From: an uncultured Paracoccaceae bacterium
GTDB lineage: Bacteria > Pseudomonadota > Alphaproteobacteria > Rhodobacterales > Rhodobacteraceae
Length of the DNA: 64,000 nucleotides
Reading direction: 5' to 3'
Assembly (NCBI GenBank): GCA_947502145.1
Contig: CANMYO010000001.1
Location: forward strand, 744,001 to 808,000
The notes beneath the pieces are model-generated. The model saw nothing but the letters and a program-made list of their open reading frames with translations. It was not told where the DNA came from and searched no databases. Every line of letters starts with the position of its first letter. Position 1 is the first letter of the stretch. Of this stretch, positions 29,355 through 38,507 are shown one piece after another. Both the position numbers and the translations under genes were made by a program.

Positions 29355-29850
29355 GATGCCCAATCGAAACCCATCAATTCTCGTCGTCTTGGCGCTCCTA
29401 GCGGTAGCGAGGCCACCCGCTGATAAGGAATGATTTCTTGCAATCGATCAGCTTCAGAACAGAAAGCTACGTTTAGAGGAAGGGAGAATCTGTGTCTCCT
29501 GTGAGGCGACATCGGGGAAATGAGTGACAGTGCGAATGCCCTGCGCGTTCGGCGTCTCGTTGCTGTGAATCGCGTTCTTGCAGCGAAGGCCGGCATTGCG
29601 GGCTGCGACTGCGCCATCCCAGCATATGTTCGAGTGTCCGGTATGGCCTAAAAGAGCGTGAGTTCACTACCCCCGAGATTTAGCGGCGCAGCAAATGGCA
29701 GGTTCCGTTGGCCGCACCGTAGCATTTTTACCAGTCGCTTAAAGGCAGGCCCGGTTAAGGTGACCCTTCCGATAGGCAATCTTGCCCATCCCATTCAGCG
29801 AGAGCGCCAATAGGCTCTTATCATTGCAATTGGGAAAGGCAGGAAACAGG

Positions 29851-30093
29851 ATGACCTACCGACTCAATACGAATACCAAAGAAAAGTTGAAGCGGACGGC
29901 CATAGTGGCAGCCGCAGCTCTGACGGCCCACTTGGGATACGTGACGGCTGCGCAGGCATTTTCATCATTACCGACCCCCAGCTTTCCACCTGAAGGGACA
30001 TTTTCGAGTGAGAATGGTGATCCTTGCGATCTGATTTGCACGATCGGAACCGCGCAGTCTGACGGCCATGGGCGGCGGGGGGCTGAAGAATGA
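29851..30093 (+). CDS. Small predicted secreted protein (80 aa)
   Basis: MTYRLNTNTKEKLKRTAIVAAAALTAHLGYVTAAQAFSS has signal-peptide-like character; GGGAAAGGCAGGAAACAGG lies upstream. Confidence 0.45.
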   Translation: MTYRLNTNTKEKLKRTAIVAAAALTAHLGYVTAAQAFSSLPTPSFPPEGTFSSENGDPCDLICTIGTAQSDGHGRRGAEE

Positions 30094-30373
30094 GTGTGCG
30101 ATCATGGAAACCTTTCAGCGCGCATGAATGCATCCGTGGTCCGTTGCGGCCCGTCTTCGTTTCGGACATTGAGTCAATCGCATTCAGTCCGAATGCGCAT
30201 TGTCCAAATGCCTTGTCGATCGCGGTGCAGACCCGACGTGCGCGGAGCATTCGCACAAATTGCCATACGAAAAAATCCACCGGCATCATCGAAATGGGGC
30301 CAGCGTCAGAGCCGGTGTGGTCGCCGTGAGACATGTCGCATTGAAATACGAAGCGTCACTTCACCACCATGTT

Positions 30374-31706
30374 TCAGAGGTCGTCGATAGCACTGATGAA
30401 CTTTGGATCGGGGCCCTCAAATATCGAACTGCTCGTCTGAAATACGGCCAAAGCATCCGTCAATGCACGAACGGAACTGACACCGACCTTCTCAAAAATG
30501 ACCCGGATCTGATTTCGGACTGTCTTTTCAGATCTACGCGACGCGATGGCGATTTCTCGTGGTATTTGCCCTGCGACAAGCAACCGGACGAATTTCGGCT
30601 TCGCGCGCGCTCAAATCAAAGACATCCTGAATCATCTCTTTATTGATGCCTGCGTTTTCGTTCGCGCCCACAAAGATCGCCAGCAGCGGTCGGTCCTCGA
30701 ACACGTCCTGATCGACCGCAAAGTCCGACCGCATCGCCGCGCGGAATGGTACAAGGCAAAGCGACACCGGATCACCCGACGTTTCAACGCGCAGCCCGCG
30801 CGGCGTCTGGTCGGCCATCGTCTCCCGCAGGCAGCCAAGGAATATATCACGACTGGACTCGCAGGTCAGCGACAGCCGCTCCATGCCAGCGCGAAAAATA
30901 AAGCCCCGATCCAGCATTTTCTGGCCTGCATTGTTGGCAAATTGGAGCCGCGCCGCACCATCGGTTATCAAGGTTGGCAGCGCAATCGCATCCATGAAGC
31001 CCGAGCAGGTCTCGGCCGCGTCGCGTGCAATCGCCAGAGCCCGAGCAAAACGGGCTGCGCGCACGATATGGGGCGACAGGAACTGCAATGCAGAAGCCAA
31101 CCCGTCGGAATCCTTCTCGACCGGGTCGCGCTCGTTTTCCATGAAGATCATCACTGCGGCACGGCTGCCGTTCTTGGCAAACCGCAAGGTCGTCCAATGT
31201 CCAAGACCAATAGGACGACAGTAAAGCCGATAGGTTCCGCCGCTTCGGAATTCCTCTTCCGTGAGCAAGTCACGCGACTGCAGAACGACGGTGTTTCGAC
31301 CCTGGGCGCGCCGATGGACCAGCCGTCGATTGGCGCGATTTTCATCGGCCTGTTCGAGCAATCGACCGTCGTCGGAGGCCAATTTGCGGAAGAACCGAAG
31401 TTGAAAGTCATCAAACCCGACATGCGCATACCTACCAAAAATGTTTTCGTTTTCGTAAGTCTGGATGCCGCCAACAAAGCCGGGAAAGGCATCAACGACA
31501 TAGGCCATGAAACGCGACCACGGTTCTTTCTCCAGTGCGGAATCGTAGACAAGGCCGATAACTTCGCTCACGTTTTCGGGGTCGTTCACGTTCCATCGCA
31601 TCCAGGTTCCCCCACGGCCAATTGCTGGCAGGTGCACTCCCCCATCTCCAATCGCGCGGGATGAACCCGACGCCAGAACGAGGTTTGACACATGGCCACA
31701 GCCCAT
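30374..31706 (-). pseudogene. LuxR-family regulator split by one extra base in the HTH region
   Basis: ORF 30534..31706 ends in ...FDLSAREAE then shifts; ORF 30374..30583 continues VRLLVAGQIPREIAIASRRSEKTVRNQIRVIFEKVGVSSVRALTDAL. Removing one T from plus-strand 30593-30595 restores AREAEFVRLLVAGQ. Confidence 0.8.
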
Positions 31707-32119
31707 TCCCTGACACCACTCTATACCACACCGACAAGGGTTCTTGTCAGTCTCAGACGGACGCCGCTCTGGGTGCAGCTATGGATGACGCTGATCCTGA
31801 ACCCAACCAATCTCGGTACGTTGTTCTTTCCGGATCAACCGCTGCCCTGTCGATTTTCCTGATCGGCAATCTGGCAATGGTCATCGTGGGCATCTGGGTC
31901 GCATGCATTGGAGGGACGACGAAGCTCATGTCATTGCCGCGTCTGCCGTGCCGCGTTGTGTTGTTTGGGCTTATCCGGGTGGCCTTGAACCGGTTCGGAT
32001 CGTCGTTCACGCCCTACGCGATGTATCTGGCACTGCTGTTTGCAGTCAATCTCGTGGGATTCGCGCTGGATGCTTGTGCATGCTTGTCGTGGTGGAAGGG
32101 TGACCGGGCCGTCCTTTGA
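31692..32119 (+). pseudogene. Small multi-TM membrane protein, frameshifted
   Basis: MATAHSLTPLYTTPTRVLVSLRRTPLWVQLWMTLILNPTNLGTLFFPDQPL in one frame, continuing AALSIFLIGNLAMVIVGIWVACIGGTTKLMSLPRLPCRVVLFGLI...LSWWKGDRAVL in another; the lesion is near 31838-31848. Confidence 0.65.
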
Positions 32120-32153
32120 TTGACGCAATACTTAGAAAAAGAAAGGATATGAC

Positions 32154-32300
32154 ATGGAAAGGGTACTGAAATTTTCATGCCGGTGCGGCCAGATTCGTGC
32201 GCAAGTGCGCGCAAATCGGCGATCAGGTATTCGTACGCGGTGCCATTGCATCCTTTGTCATCAGGCCATGACTCACTTCGGCCTATGTTCGGACCTGTCC
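32154..32300 (+). pseudogene. DUF6151/GFA-like zinc-binding protein, N-terminal fragment truncated by an IS
   Basis: MERVLKFSCRCGQIRAQVRANRRSGIRTRCHCILCHQAMTHFGLCSD, with Cys motifs CRCG and CHCxxC, then runs into IS sequence. Confidence 0.65.
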
Positions 32301-32303
32301 CTT

Positions 32304-33459
32304 TTTTATGCCGCTCCGAGTGCTCGATTGGGTCACTTGCCGCTCGAATGCGACGGGGCTTTCCTGCCCAAGGCTGAGTGGCGTCGGTGTGGACTGTGGA
32401 AGCCGTTGATGTATTCGAAAATCGCCATCTTAGCCTGCCGCCGTGTTTCCCGTGACCTTTCCCAGATCAGCTCTGCCTTGATGGGTTTGAAGGAGGTTTC
32501 GACGGCGGTGTTGTCGCAGCAATTGCCCTTGCCGCGCGTCGACAAGCTGAACCCGTGCTGGCGCAAGATCTTCTGATATCGTGTGAACAACATTGGCTGC
32601 CGCGATCCGCATGGTGGATGCAGTCTTGCGGCGGTGACCGGAATGCAATCGCCATCTTCGGCGCCCTGATCGCCAGATCGCGTTTCATGCGGTTACTGAC
32701 AGCCCAACCAATGACGCGCCTTGAATGCAGGTCGATGATGACAGCCAGATAAAGCCAGCCCGCACGGGTCCAGACATAGCTGATGTCGCCCGCCCATTTC
32801 TGGTTTGGTGCATCTGCCATGAAGTCACGATCCATCAGATTTGGCGCGATGTTGAACTTGTGATCGCTATCGGTTGTCACCTTGTGTTTGCGGGTTCTGA
32901 CAACAGATATGCCGTTCTGGCGCATCAGACGGCCAACGCGGCGATGGTCCACATCCACTGCCCAGGCTGAGGCGCGACCGTTCTTTGACATGCGCCAGTG
33001 TGACCAGATCAGATCGCTGTTTGCGGCTGGCTGGGCGGCTTTGAATTGCACGTCATCCACATGTGCTGACGCCAACGACATCACACAGCCGATTGGCTGG
33101 GAAATCGGTCCCATGTTCTTCGACAAACCCAAATCTCACTGTTTTGGACCCGCGAAGAACTGGGTCGCCATTCCTAAGATCGCCCTCTGCTGCTTCAGGA
33201 GCCAGTTCTCCCGTCGAAGTCGGCCATTCTCGCGAGCCGGGCCAAAACTTCCTTCGACACCACATCCGTGTCTCAGTGAGCTGTGATCCATGTGTTCAAC
33301 GTCGACATCCCGACGTCTGGATCATCAGCCACCTGCTGACAGGTCAGCCCGCTGGTCAGCGCGATCCGCACCGCATCTTTGCGAAATTCTTCCGTCCGGT
33401 TCATCCCCATAGCTCGCCTCCTTTGATGCAATAAATGCTATCAACGGAACGGCATCAAA
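32304..33459 (-). mobile_element. IS3-family insertion sequence with defective orfA and orfB
   Basis: orfA start MNRTEEFRKDAVRIALTSGLTCQQVADDPDVGMSTLNTWITAH*; orfB integrase core NGISVVRTRKHKVTTDSDHKFNIAPNLMDRDFMADAPNQKWAGDISYVWTRAGWLYLAVIIDLHSRRVIGWAVSNRM. Candidate ends: TTTTATGCCGCTCCG (left) and TTTGATGCCGTTCCG (reverse complement, right). Confidence 0.8.
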
Positions 33460-33663
33460 CCGCGACACGTCCGACGATTATCCCACAAGAGACATCTCTC
33501 ATTTCTACATTCGGCTAAGAGGACAGCCAAATAGCCCAGTTTAAAGGGCGACTTTCATTCAACGCTTTTATTTTGAAGTTGAATTATCGGTGGAAGGCGC
33601 AAGAAACGGTATGACACGGGCGCCGTTGCGCGCTCAATTTGCGCTCAAAATTTGGAGCGCTAC

Positions 33664-34383
33664 ATGACACATTTCTTGTTGATACACGGCAGTTGGCACG
33701 GGGCATGGTGCTGGCATAAAATCGCACCACGTCTGACCGGGTTCGGGCATTCCGTGACTGTGCCGGACCTTCTGGGACGAGGCGCTCGCCGGCGGCCAGC
33801 TCAGCTGATCAGCCTCAGGGCGATGGCGCACGACATCGGCAAACATCTTCGAACGGATCAGAAAACAACCCTTGTGGTGCACAGCCGTTATGGCATTTTG
33901 GCATCGACCCTGTCGGATATGTTTCCCGACCGGATCGAGCGGGTCGTCTATCTGGCCTCGTTCATGATCGCGGACCGGCAGAGGGCGGCGGGATATTTCC
34001 GGGCAGACAAAGCGTCGGTCCTGACGCCGTATGTATCGATCAGCAAATCAGGAATGTGGGATGCGCTTCACCCCGACATCTATCGAGAAGGCTTGTACCA
34101 CGACTGCTCTGACGACGATGTTGCGCTTGCCAGCAGCCTACTGTGCCGCGAACCGCTGCGCCCGGCGCTGACAAGGCTCAGACTGTCGAAGGAGCGATAT
34201 GGGACCGTTCCGCGCGCCTATATCCGCCTGACAGAAGACCGGGCGGTCACGATTGGGCTCCAGGACAAGTGCATTGATTTTGTCGGGGTTGATCGCGTCG
34301 AGAGCCTCCAGGCGAGCCATTCGGCCTATTTTTCGAAGCCGGACGCGCTGTGCCAGAAGATCTTGGCCGTGTGCAGGCCGTAA
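33664..34383 (+). CDS. Alpha/beta-hydrolase fold protein with atypical nucleophile elbow
   Basis: MTHFLLIHGSWHGAWCWHKIAPRLTGFGHSVTVPDLLGRG; elbow is VVHSRYGILAS instead of GHSxGG; His-containing ASHSAYFSKPD near the C-terminus. Confidence 0.8.
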   Translation: MTHFLLIHGSWHGAWCWHKIAPRLTGFGHSVTVPDLLGRGARRRPAQLISLRAMAHDIGKHLRTDQKTTLVVHSRYGILASTLSDMFPDRIERVVYLASFMIADRQRAAGYFRADKASVLTPYVSISKSGMWDALHPDIYREGLYHDCSDDDVALASSLLCREPLRPALTRLRLSKERYGTVPRAYIRLTEDRAVTIGLQDKCIDFVGVDRVESLQASHSAYFSKPDALCQKILAVCRP

Positions 34384-34401
34384 AGTTGCGCAATGAGCTT
34401 T

Positions 34402-34908
34402 CTATTTTGGAGCAAGCGCTGACAGGTTCTTGTCCAGAATAGAGTTCATCATGCGCAGTTCCTCGTCCGACAGCGCTTTGACCAGCTGCTGCTGAACCAC
34501 GACATGATCCGTGACCGCAGCATCAATGATGTGCCGCCCCGTTTCCGTGAGCCGCACGTGCACGCTGCGTTTGTCATCAGGGTTAGGGACGCGCGCCACC
34601 AAACCGTCCTTTTCAAGTTGGTCGATCCGGTGCGTCATTGTCCCGGAGGTCACCATCATCGTGGCCAGCAGTTCATTGGGTGACAGCGCATGAGGCGGCC
34701 CGGACCGCAACAGCGTGGCCAGAACGTCAAAGCTTGCCGCGCTCAACCCATGTTTCACAAAGGTCGTGTTCATCGCCTCGCTGAAAAGGGCTGATAGCCT
34801 GACTATCCGGCCAATCGTTGCCATTGGCCTGGTGTCGATATCGGGCCGCTGTTTGGCCCACTGCGCTCGGATATCATCAATATCAAACATCATGTCACAA
34901 TGCGGCAC
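34402..34908 (-). CDS. MarR family transcriptional regulator
   Basis: 168 aa; GLSAASFDVLATLLRSGPPHALSPNELLATMMVTSGTMTHRIDQLEKDGLVARVPNPDDKRSVHVRLTETG. Confidence 0.95.
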   Translation of the reverse strand: MPHCDMMFDIDDIRAQWAKQRPDIDTRPMATIGRIVRLSALFSEAMNTTFVKHGLSAASFDVLATLLRSGPPHALSPNELLATMMVTSGTMTHRIDQLEKDGLVARVPNPDDKRSVHVRLTETGRHIIDAAVTDHVVVQQQLVKALSDEELRMMNSILDKNLSALAPK

Positions 34909-34911
34909 CGT

Positions 34912-34958
34912 TTATCTTGACGTCAAGGCAAACTCAATTTATCTCGACATCAAGATAA
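34912..34958. promoter_or_regulatory. Two MarR-like operators in the MarR/EamA divergent promoter
   Basis: TTATCTTGACGTCAAG (34912-34927) and TTATCTCGACATCAAGATAA (34939-34958), related palindromic elements. Confidence 0.7.
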
Positions 34959-34970
34959 ATTGGAGATCTC

Positions 34971-35825
34971 ATGCCCCGCATTCAGGACCTGGTCATCACA
35001 GCATCGGCCCCGCTTGTCTGGGGCAGCAGCTATATCGTCACGACGCAATTCCTTCCCAATCTCGATCCTCTCACAGTTTCCGTCTTGCGGGCGTTGCCGG
35101 CGGGCTTGATCCTGTTGGCTCTGGTGCGCCAATTTCCCGAAGGTATTTGGATCGTGAAGATGTTTGTGCTAGGCGCGCTGAACTTCGCGATTTTCTGGAC
35201 GTTGCTGTTTTTTGCCGCATACCGGTTGCCGGGCGGGGTGGCGGCGATCATGGGCGCCTTGCAACCGTTTGTGGTCATTTTCGCATCGCGCCTGTTGCTG
35301 GGATCCCCAATCAAGACGCTCTCACTGGTATCTGTGGCGGCAGGTGTTGCCGGGGTTGGCCTTTTGGTGCTCACGCCCCAGGCCAGCCTAGATTTGTGGG
35401 GGGTCGTTGCCGGAATTGCCGGGTCGACATCGATGGCGCTTGGCACGGTGCTAAGCCGCAAATGGCAACCGCCGGTCTCCGCGCTCACCTTCACAAGCTG
35501 GCAATTGACGGCGGGGGGCTTGTTGCTTTTGCCTGTCGTCCCCTTCGCACCAACCGATTGGTCGACAATCACTGGTACAAACGTGGTAGGTCTGGCCTAT
35601 CTGGGGCTGATCGGGGCAGCACTGACCTATATTATCTGGCTGCGCGGCATTCGGATCATTCAGCCCTCGGCGGCTTCGATCCTTGGCCTACTGAGCCCTC
35701 TCAGCGCGACACTGCTTGGTTGGGTCATCCTGAACGAAACGCTCAATGTGGTGCAGGGGATTGGAATGACCGTAGTTCTAGCAAGCGTGTTCGTCGGTCA
35801 ATATGCGCTGAGGTCGAACACCTGA
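34971..35825 (+). CDS. EamA/DMT family transporter
   Basis: 284 aa, ten TM-like segments; WGSSYIVTTQFLPNLDPLTVSVLRALPAGLILL, YLGLIGAALTYIIWLRGI...SPLSATLLGWVILNE. Confidence 0.93.
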   Translation: MPRIQDLVITASAPLVWGSSYIVTTQFLPNLDPLTVSVLRALPAGLILLALVRQFPEGIWIVKMFVLGALNFAIFWTLLFFAAYRLPGGVAAIMGALQPFVVIFASRLLLGSPIKTLSLVSVAAGVAGVGLLVLTPQASLDLWGVVAGIAGSTSMALGTVLSRKWQPPVSALTFTSWQLTAGGLLLLPVVPFAPTDWSTITGTNVVGLAYLGLIGAALTYIIWLRGIRIIQPSAASILGLLSPLSATLLGWVILNETLNVVQGIGMTVVLASVFVGQYALRSNT

Positions 35826-35928
35826 ATGGACGAAGTTGCCGTCAAACCCAAACTCCCTCATGTCAGCTTCGCGGCACGAAGCGGACTTTCGATCAAGTTG
35901 CTTGAACGACCGCGATTGCGTTATCGCC

Positions 35929-36417
35929 TCAAAGCTCTTTGAAATACCGGGCTACTGGCCAACGCTCGAAACCAAAAGCTTCATAGGCACGACGCGCCCG
36001 TTCATGCCCGCTGTCGCCGATCGTCTCCACCATCATCATCTTCGCGCCAGCCGCACGGATCATGTCTTCTGCGTGTTTCATGAGCACTGTCGAAATTCCC
36101 ATTCGCTGATGACTTGGCGAAACTGCGATGATGTAAATCTCGCCCATCTGATCGTCTGGATGGAGCCTCAGCCCGACGAAACCAACAAGAGTATTTTTCA
36201 AAAATGCGAGCCAGATGTTCTCGGGCTCGCTTTGTAAGAGGTCATCGACTTCCGAGGTCTGCCGCAACTGCCAACCATTTGGATAGAAGGCCTCAAGGAC
36301 GAAACGTGGCACATCCTTCTGGGTCTTCGAAAAGACCGGTGTCCATGCATCGACTGTCAATGCTAACACCGCATCTTTGTGTGCTGCCGCATATGGAAGG
36401 ATCTCAATATTAATCAT
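35929..36417 (-). CDS. GNAT family N-acetyltransferase
   Basis: IWLAFLKNTLVGFVGLRLHPDDQMGEIYIIAVSPSHQRMGISTVLMKHAEDMIRAAGAKMMMVET...ARRAYEAFGFE; start refined to MINIEILP. Confidence 0.9.
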   Translation of the reverse strand: MINIEILPYAAAHKDAVLALTVDAWTPVFSKTQKDVPRFVLEAFYPNGWQLRQTSEVDDLLQSEPENIWLAFLKNTLVGFVGLRLHPDDQMGEIYIIAVSPSHQRMGISTVLMKHAEDMIRAAGAKMMMVETIGDSGHERARRAYEAFGFERWPVARYFKEL

Positions 36418-36509
36418 AATGGCGGTATAACGTTGCCTAAGATGAATGTCAGCTTTGCGGACAAAGCGGACCTTGTCGGCAACTAAGTGAGCATCAGGCT
36501 TAGGCGCAC

Positions 36510-37055
36510 TTAGGTATCGTAGTTGCACAAGTTCCAAGGGCCATAGAACATCAATGTGTGTCCAGGCATCGCATCGATAAGCGTTTCCTCAAAGGGCTCT
36601 TCGCCACCTTCTGCTTCACGAACTACTAGGCCGAAAGTATGTCCATAGAACGATACAGCAAACGGCTTCACAACTATTTCGGTGACGTCCTTGGCATCGA
36701 TTTTTTTCTTTAGTTTCACAATGATCTCGTCGAGCGTCTGAGCCGTTTTGTCGTCCCGAAGCCCACGGTCAACCACTTCAGAAGAAATCAGATTTCCCTC
36801 TCTATCAAAGACATAGGCAGCAACGAAATCGCGTGTGCCCTCTTCTTCAGTAGCGAGTTGAACGTCGATCCAATACCCATTCCCCTGCACAGTTTTGCCG
36901 ACATGATGGAGGTGATAATCGTCCGGCACTAATGGGAAACCGGAAACTTTTACTTCACCTTCATCGGATGCGGAAGCCGTCACGTCACTCGCTTCGTTGA
37001 AATCATTTCTTTGTTCTCCTTGCTTCCTAAAGAAGCGATTAAAAACTGATTTCAA
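36510..37055 (-). CDS. Hypothetical protein (181 aa)
   Basis: Acidic soluble ORF (MKSVFNRFFRKQGEQRNDFNEASDVTASASDEGEVKVSGFPLVPDDYHLHHVGKTVQGNGYW); family not recognised. Confidence 0.6.
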   Translation of the reverse strand: MKSVFNRFFRKQGEQRNDFNEASDVTASASDEGEVKVSGFPLVPDDYHLHHVGKTVQGNGYWIDVQLATEEEGTRDFVAAYVFDREGNLISSEVVDRGLRDDKTAQTLDEIIVKLKKKIDAKDVTEIVVKPFAVSFYGHTFGLVVREAEGGEEPFEETLIDAMPGHTLMFYGPWNLCNYDT

Positions 37056-37461
37056 AGCGACTACTTCTCTCGCACATCAAACTTGAAGGGGGAGCATAAC
37101 AGCCAGTCAAATCCGGTCAATATGGGCTCTAACCAGCCGTTCAGGAAGGCCAGAATCGAGAAGTTCCAAAACGCCCATTTGTTGCGCAAGGGGTCGACAA
37201 GCAATTTCATGACCCAGCCTGCTTGAAAAGTCGTGTGCGCTTTTCGTACGACAAGGCGCTTCTTGTTCCAAGCTCAGCGTTTCGGGGTGACGGTGGGAAG
37301 TCGAAATCTCGACATGAACTGCCTTGGGTCCACCCCAAACATCAAACCGAGGGCGGCGCCGCTCTAGCTTGTTTAAGAACGATCATTCTCGCGTCAAAAG
37401 TAAGCCGGTCTTCATCAGAAATTGGTGTGATCGATGATTCTTCTAAACGACCCAAGGCATG

Positions 37462-38394
37462 TCACGTTTTCTGATGCTCATCGCGAAGCAGCTGAAGAAA
37501 GTCCTGCAAAACAAGCGAGCGCTTCCGGTCCGCTCTCCAAACCGCGCAAATGGGTGTTGAATACCGGAAAACTTCGGGGAGGAGTTCGAAGAATTCGCCG
37601 CGCATCAAGCTTTGGCAATGGGTTGGAAAGTAACCCAATTGCACGCCACTTCGTACAAGCGCGAGGACTGCTTCTGTCTGATAGACAGTGCTGCCGACGG
37701 GAAATCTCTGTTTTCGCTGTCGCAGGCGATCGCTCTCGAAATATGCGCGATGAACCAACTGGTGCTGACAAATGTCTTCTTCGGTTAGTTCAGTGTTTTG
37801 ACGGATGGCATCGACCAAAGGGTGATCTCCGCCACAAAACAGCCCGACGTCTTCTTCATAAAGCGCGGTGTAGTCCAGACTGGGGTGGCGTTGATAATCG
37901 GGAACAATACCGAGGTGTAAATTGCCGTCGATGATGCCCCGCTCAACCTCGTTAGGTGAGCCGGTCATCAAGTTGATCGAAACATTCGGTGCGATCTCTC
38001 GGAACTTTTGCATGGTTGCAATCAAAGGGTTCTTGTCGTCAGACATCGAAAAGTCGATCATGCCGATCTCGACTTTGCCGACCAACTGGTTGCTGATGCT
38101 GGCGATCCGCGATGTGAAATCCTCAGTCGATTCCAAAAACTGGTCGATATATTCGAGCGCCTGTTTCCCCTGCTGGGTAAGATAAAAACCGCTGCGTCCG
38201 CGGTGGCAAAGGCGCAGGCCAAGCCGTGTTTCAAGATCAGAAATCTGGCGCGAAATTGTTGACCGACCGACACCCAATTCCGTTTGCGCCGCCGACAGCC
38301 CGCCGCATTCGATGACGGCCTTGAACACACGAATCAATCGCAGGTCAACATCGTTCACCCGGCCTGAGAACGCCTTTTTTCTGCGCGCCATCAC
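37462..38394 (-). CDS. LysR family transcriptional regulator
   Basis: 310 aa; VNDVDLRLIRVFKAVIECGGLSAAQTELGVGRSTISRQISDLETRLGLRLCHRGRSGFYLTQQG; divergent from the ureohydrolase gene. Confidence 0.94.
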   Translation of the reverse strand: MMARRKKAFSGRVNDVDLRLIRVFKAVIECGGLSAAQTELGVGRSTISRQISDLETRLGLRLCHRGRSGFYLTQQGKQALEYIDQFLESTEDFTSRIASISNQLVGKVEIGMIDFSMSDDKNPLIATMQKFREIAPNVSINLMTGSPNEVERGIIDGNLHLGIVPDYQRHPSLDYTALYEEDVGLFCGGDHPLVDAIRQNTELTEEDICQHQLVHRAYFESDRLRQRKQRFPVGSTVYQTEAVLALVRSGVQLGYFPTHCQSLMRGEFFELLPEVFRYSTPICAVWRADRKRSLVLQDFLQLLRDEHQKT

Positions 38395-38507
38395 TGCAAC
38401 CTATCTGCTCTTAATGTTACAAATATATGAAACAAAAGTTCCAATAGTTCAAATTTAATCACACAAAAATCCTGATCTATTGTGAGGCTCAAACTGGAGA
38501 ACTGCAC

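Noticed and set aside
29351-29667. Arg-rich small minus-strand ORFs downstream of the FAD oxidoreductase
   Set aside because: No motif, no ribosome-binding context noted; likely spurious.
30546-31664. 372-aa plus-strand ORF
   Set aside because: Antisense to the LuxR-family gene; no motif recognised.
33053-33434. Several short ORFs in and around the IS3 orfA region
   Set aside because: These are frame fragments of the IS element rather than separate genes.
34715-35905. 396-aa plus-strand ORF spanning the MarR gene and EamA gene
   Set aside because: Overlaps EamA in a different frame and MarR antisense; Arg/Gly/His-rich shadow translation without motifs.
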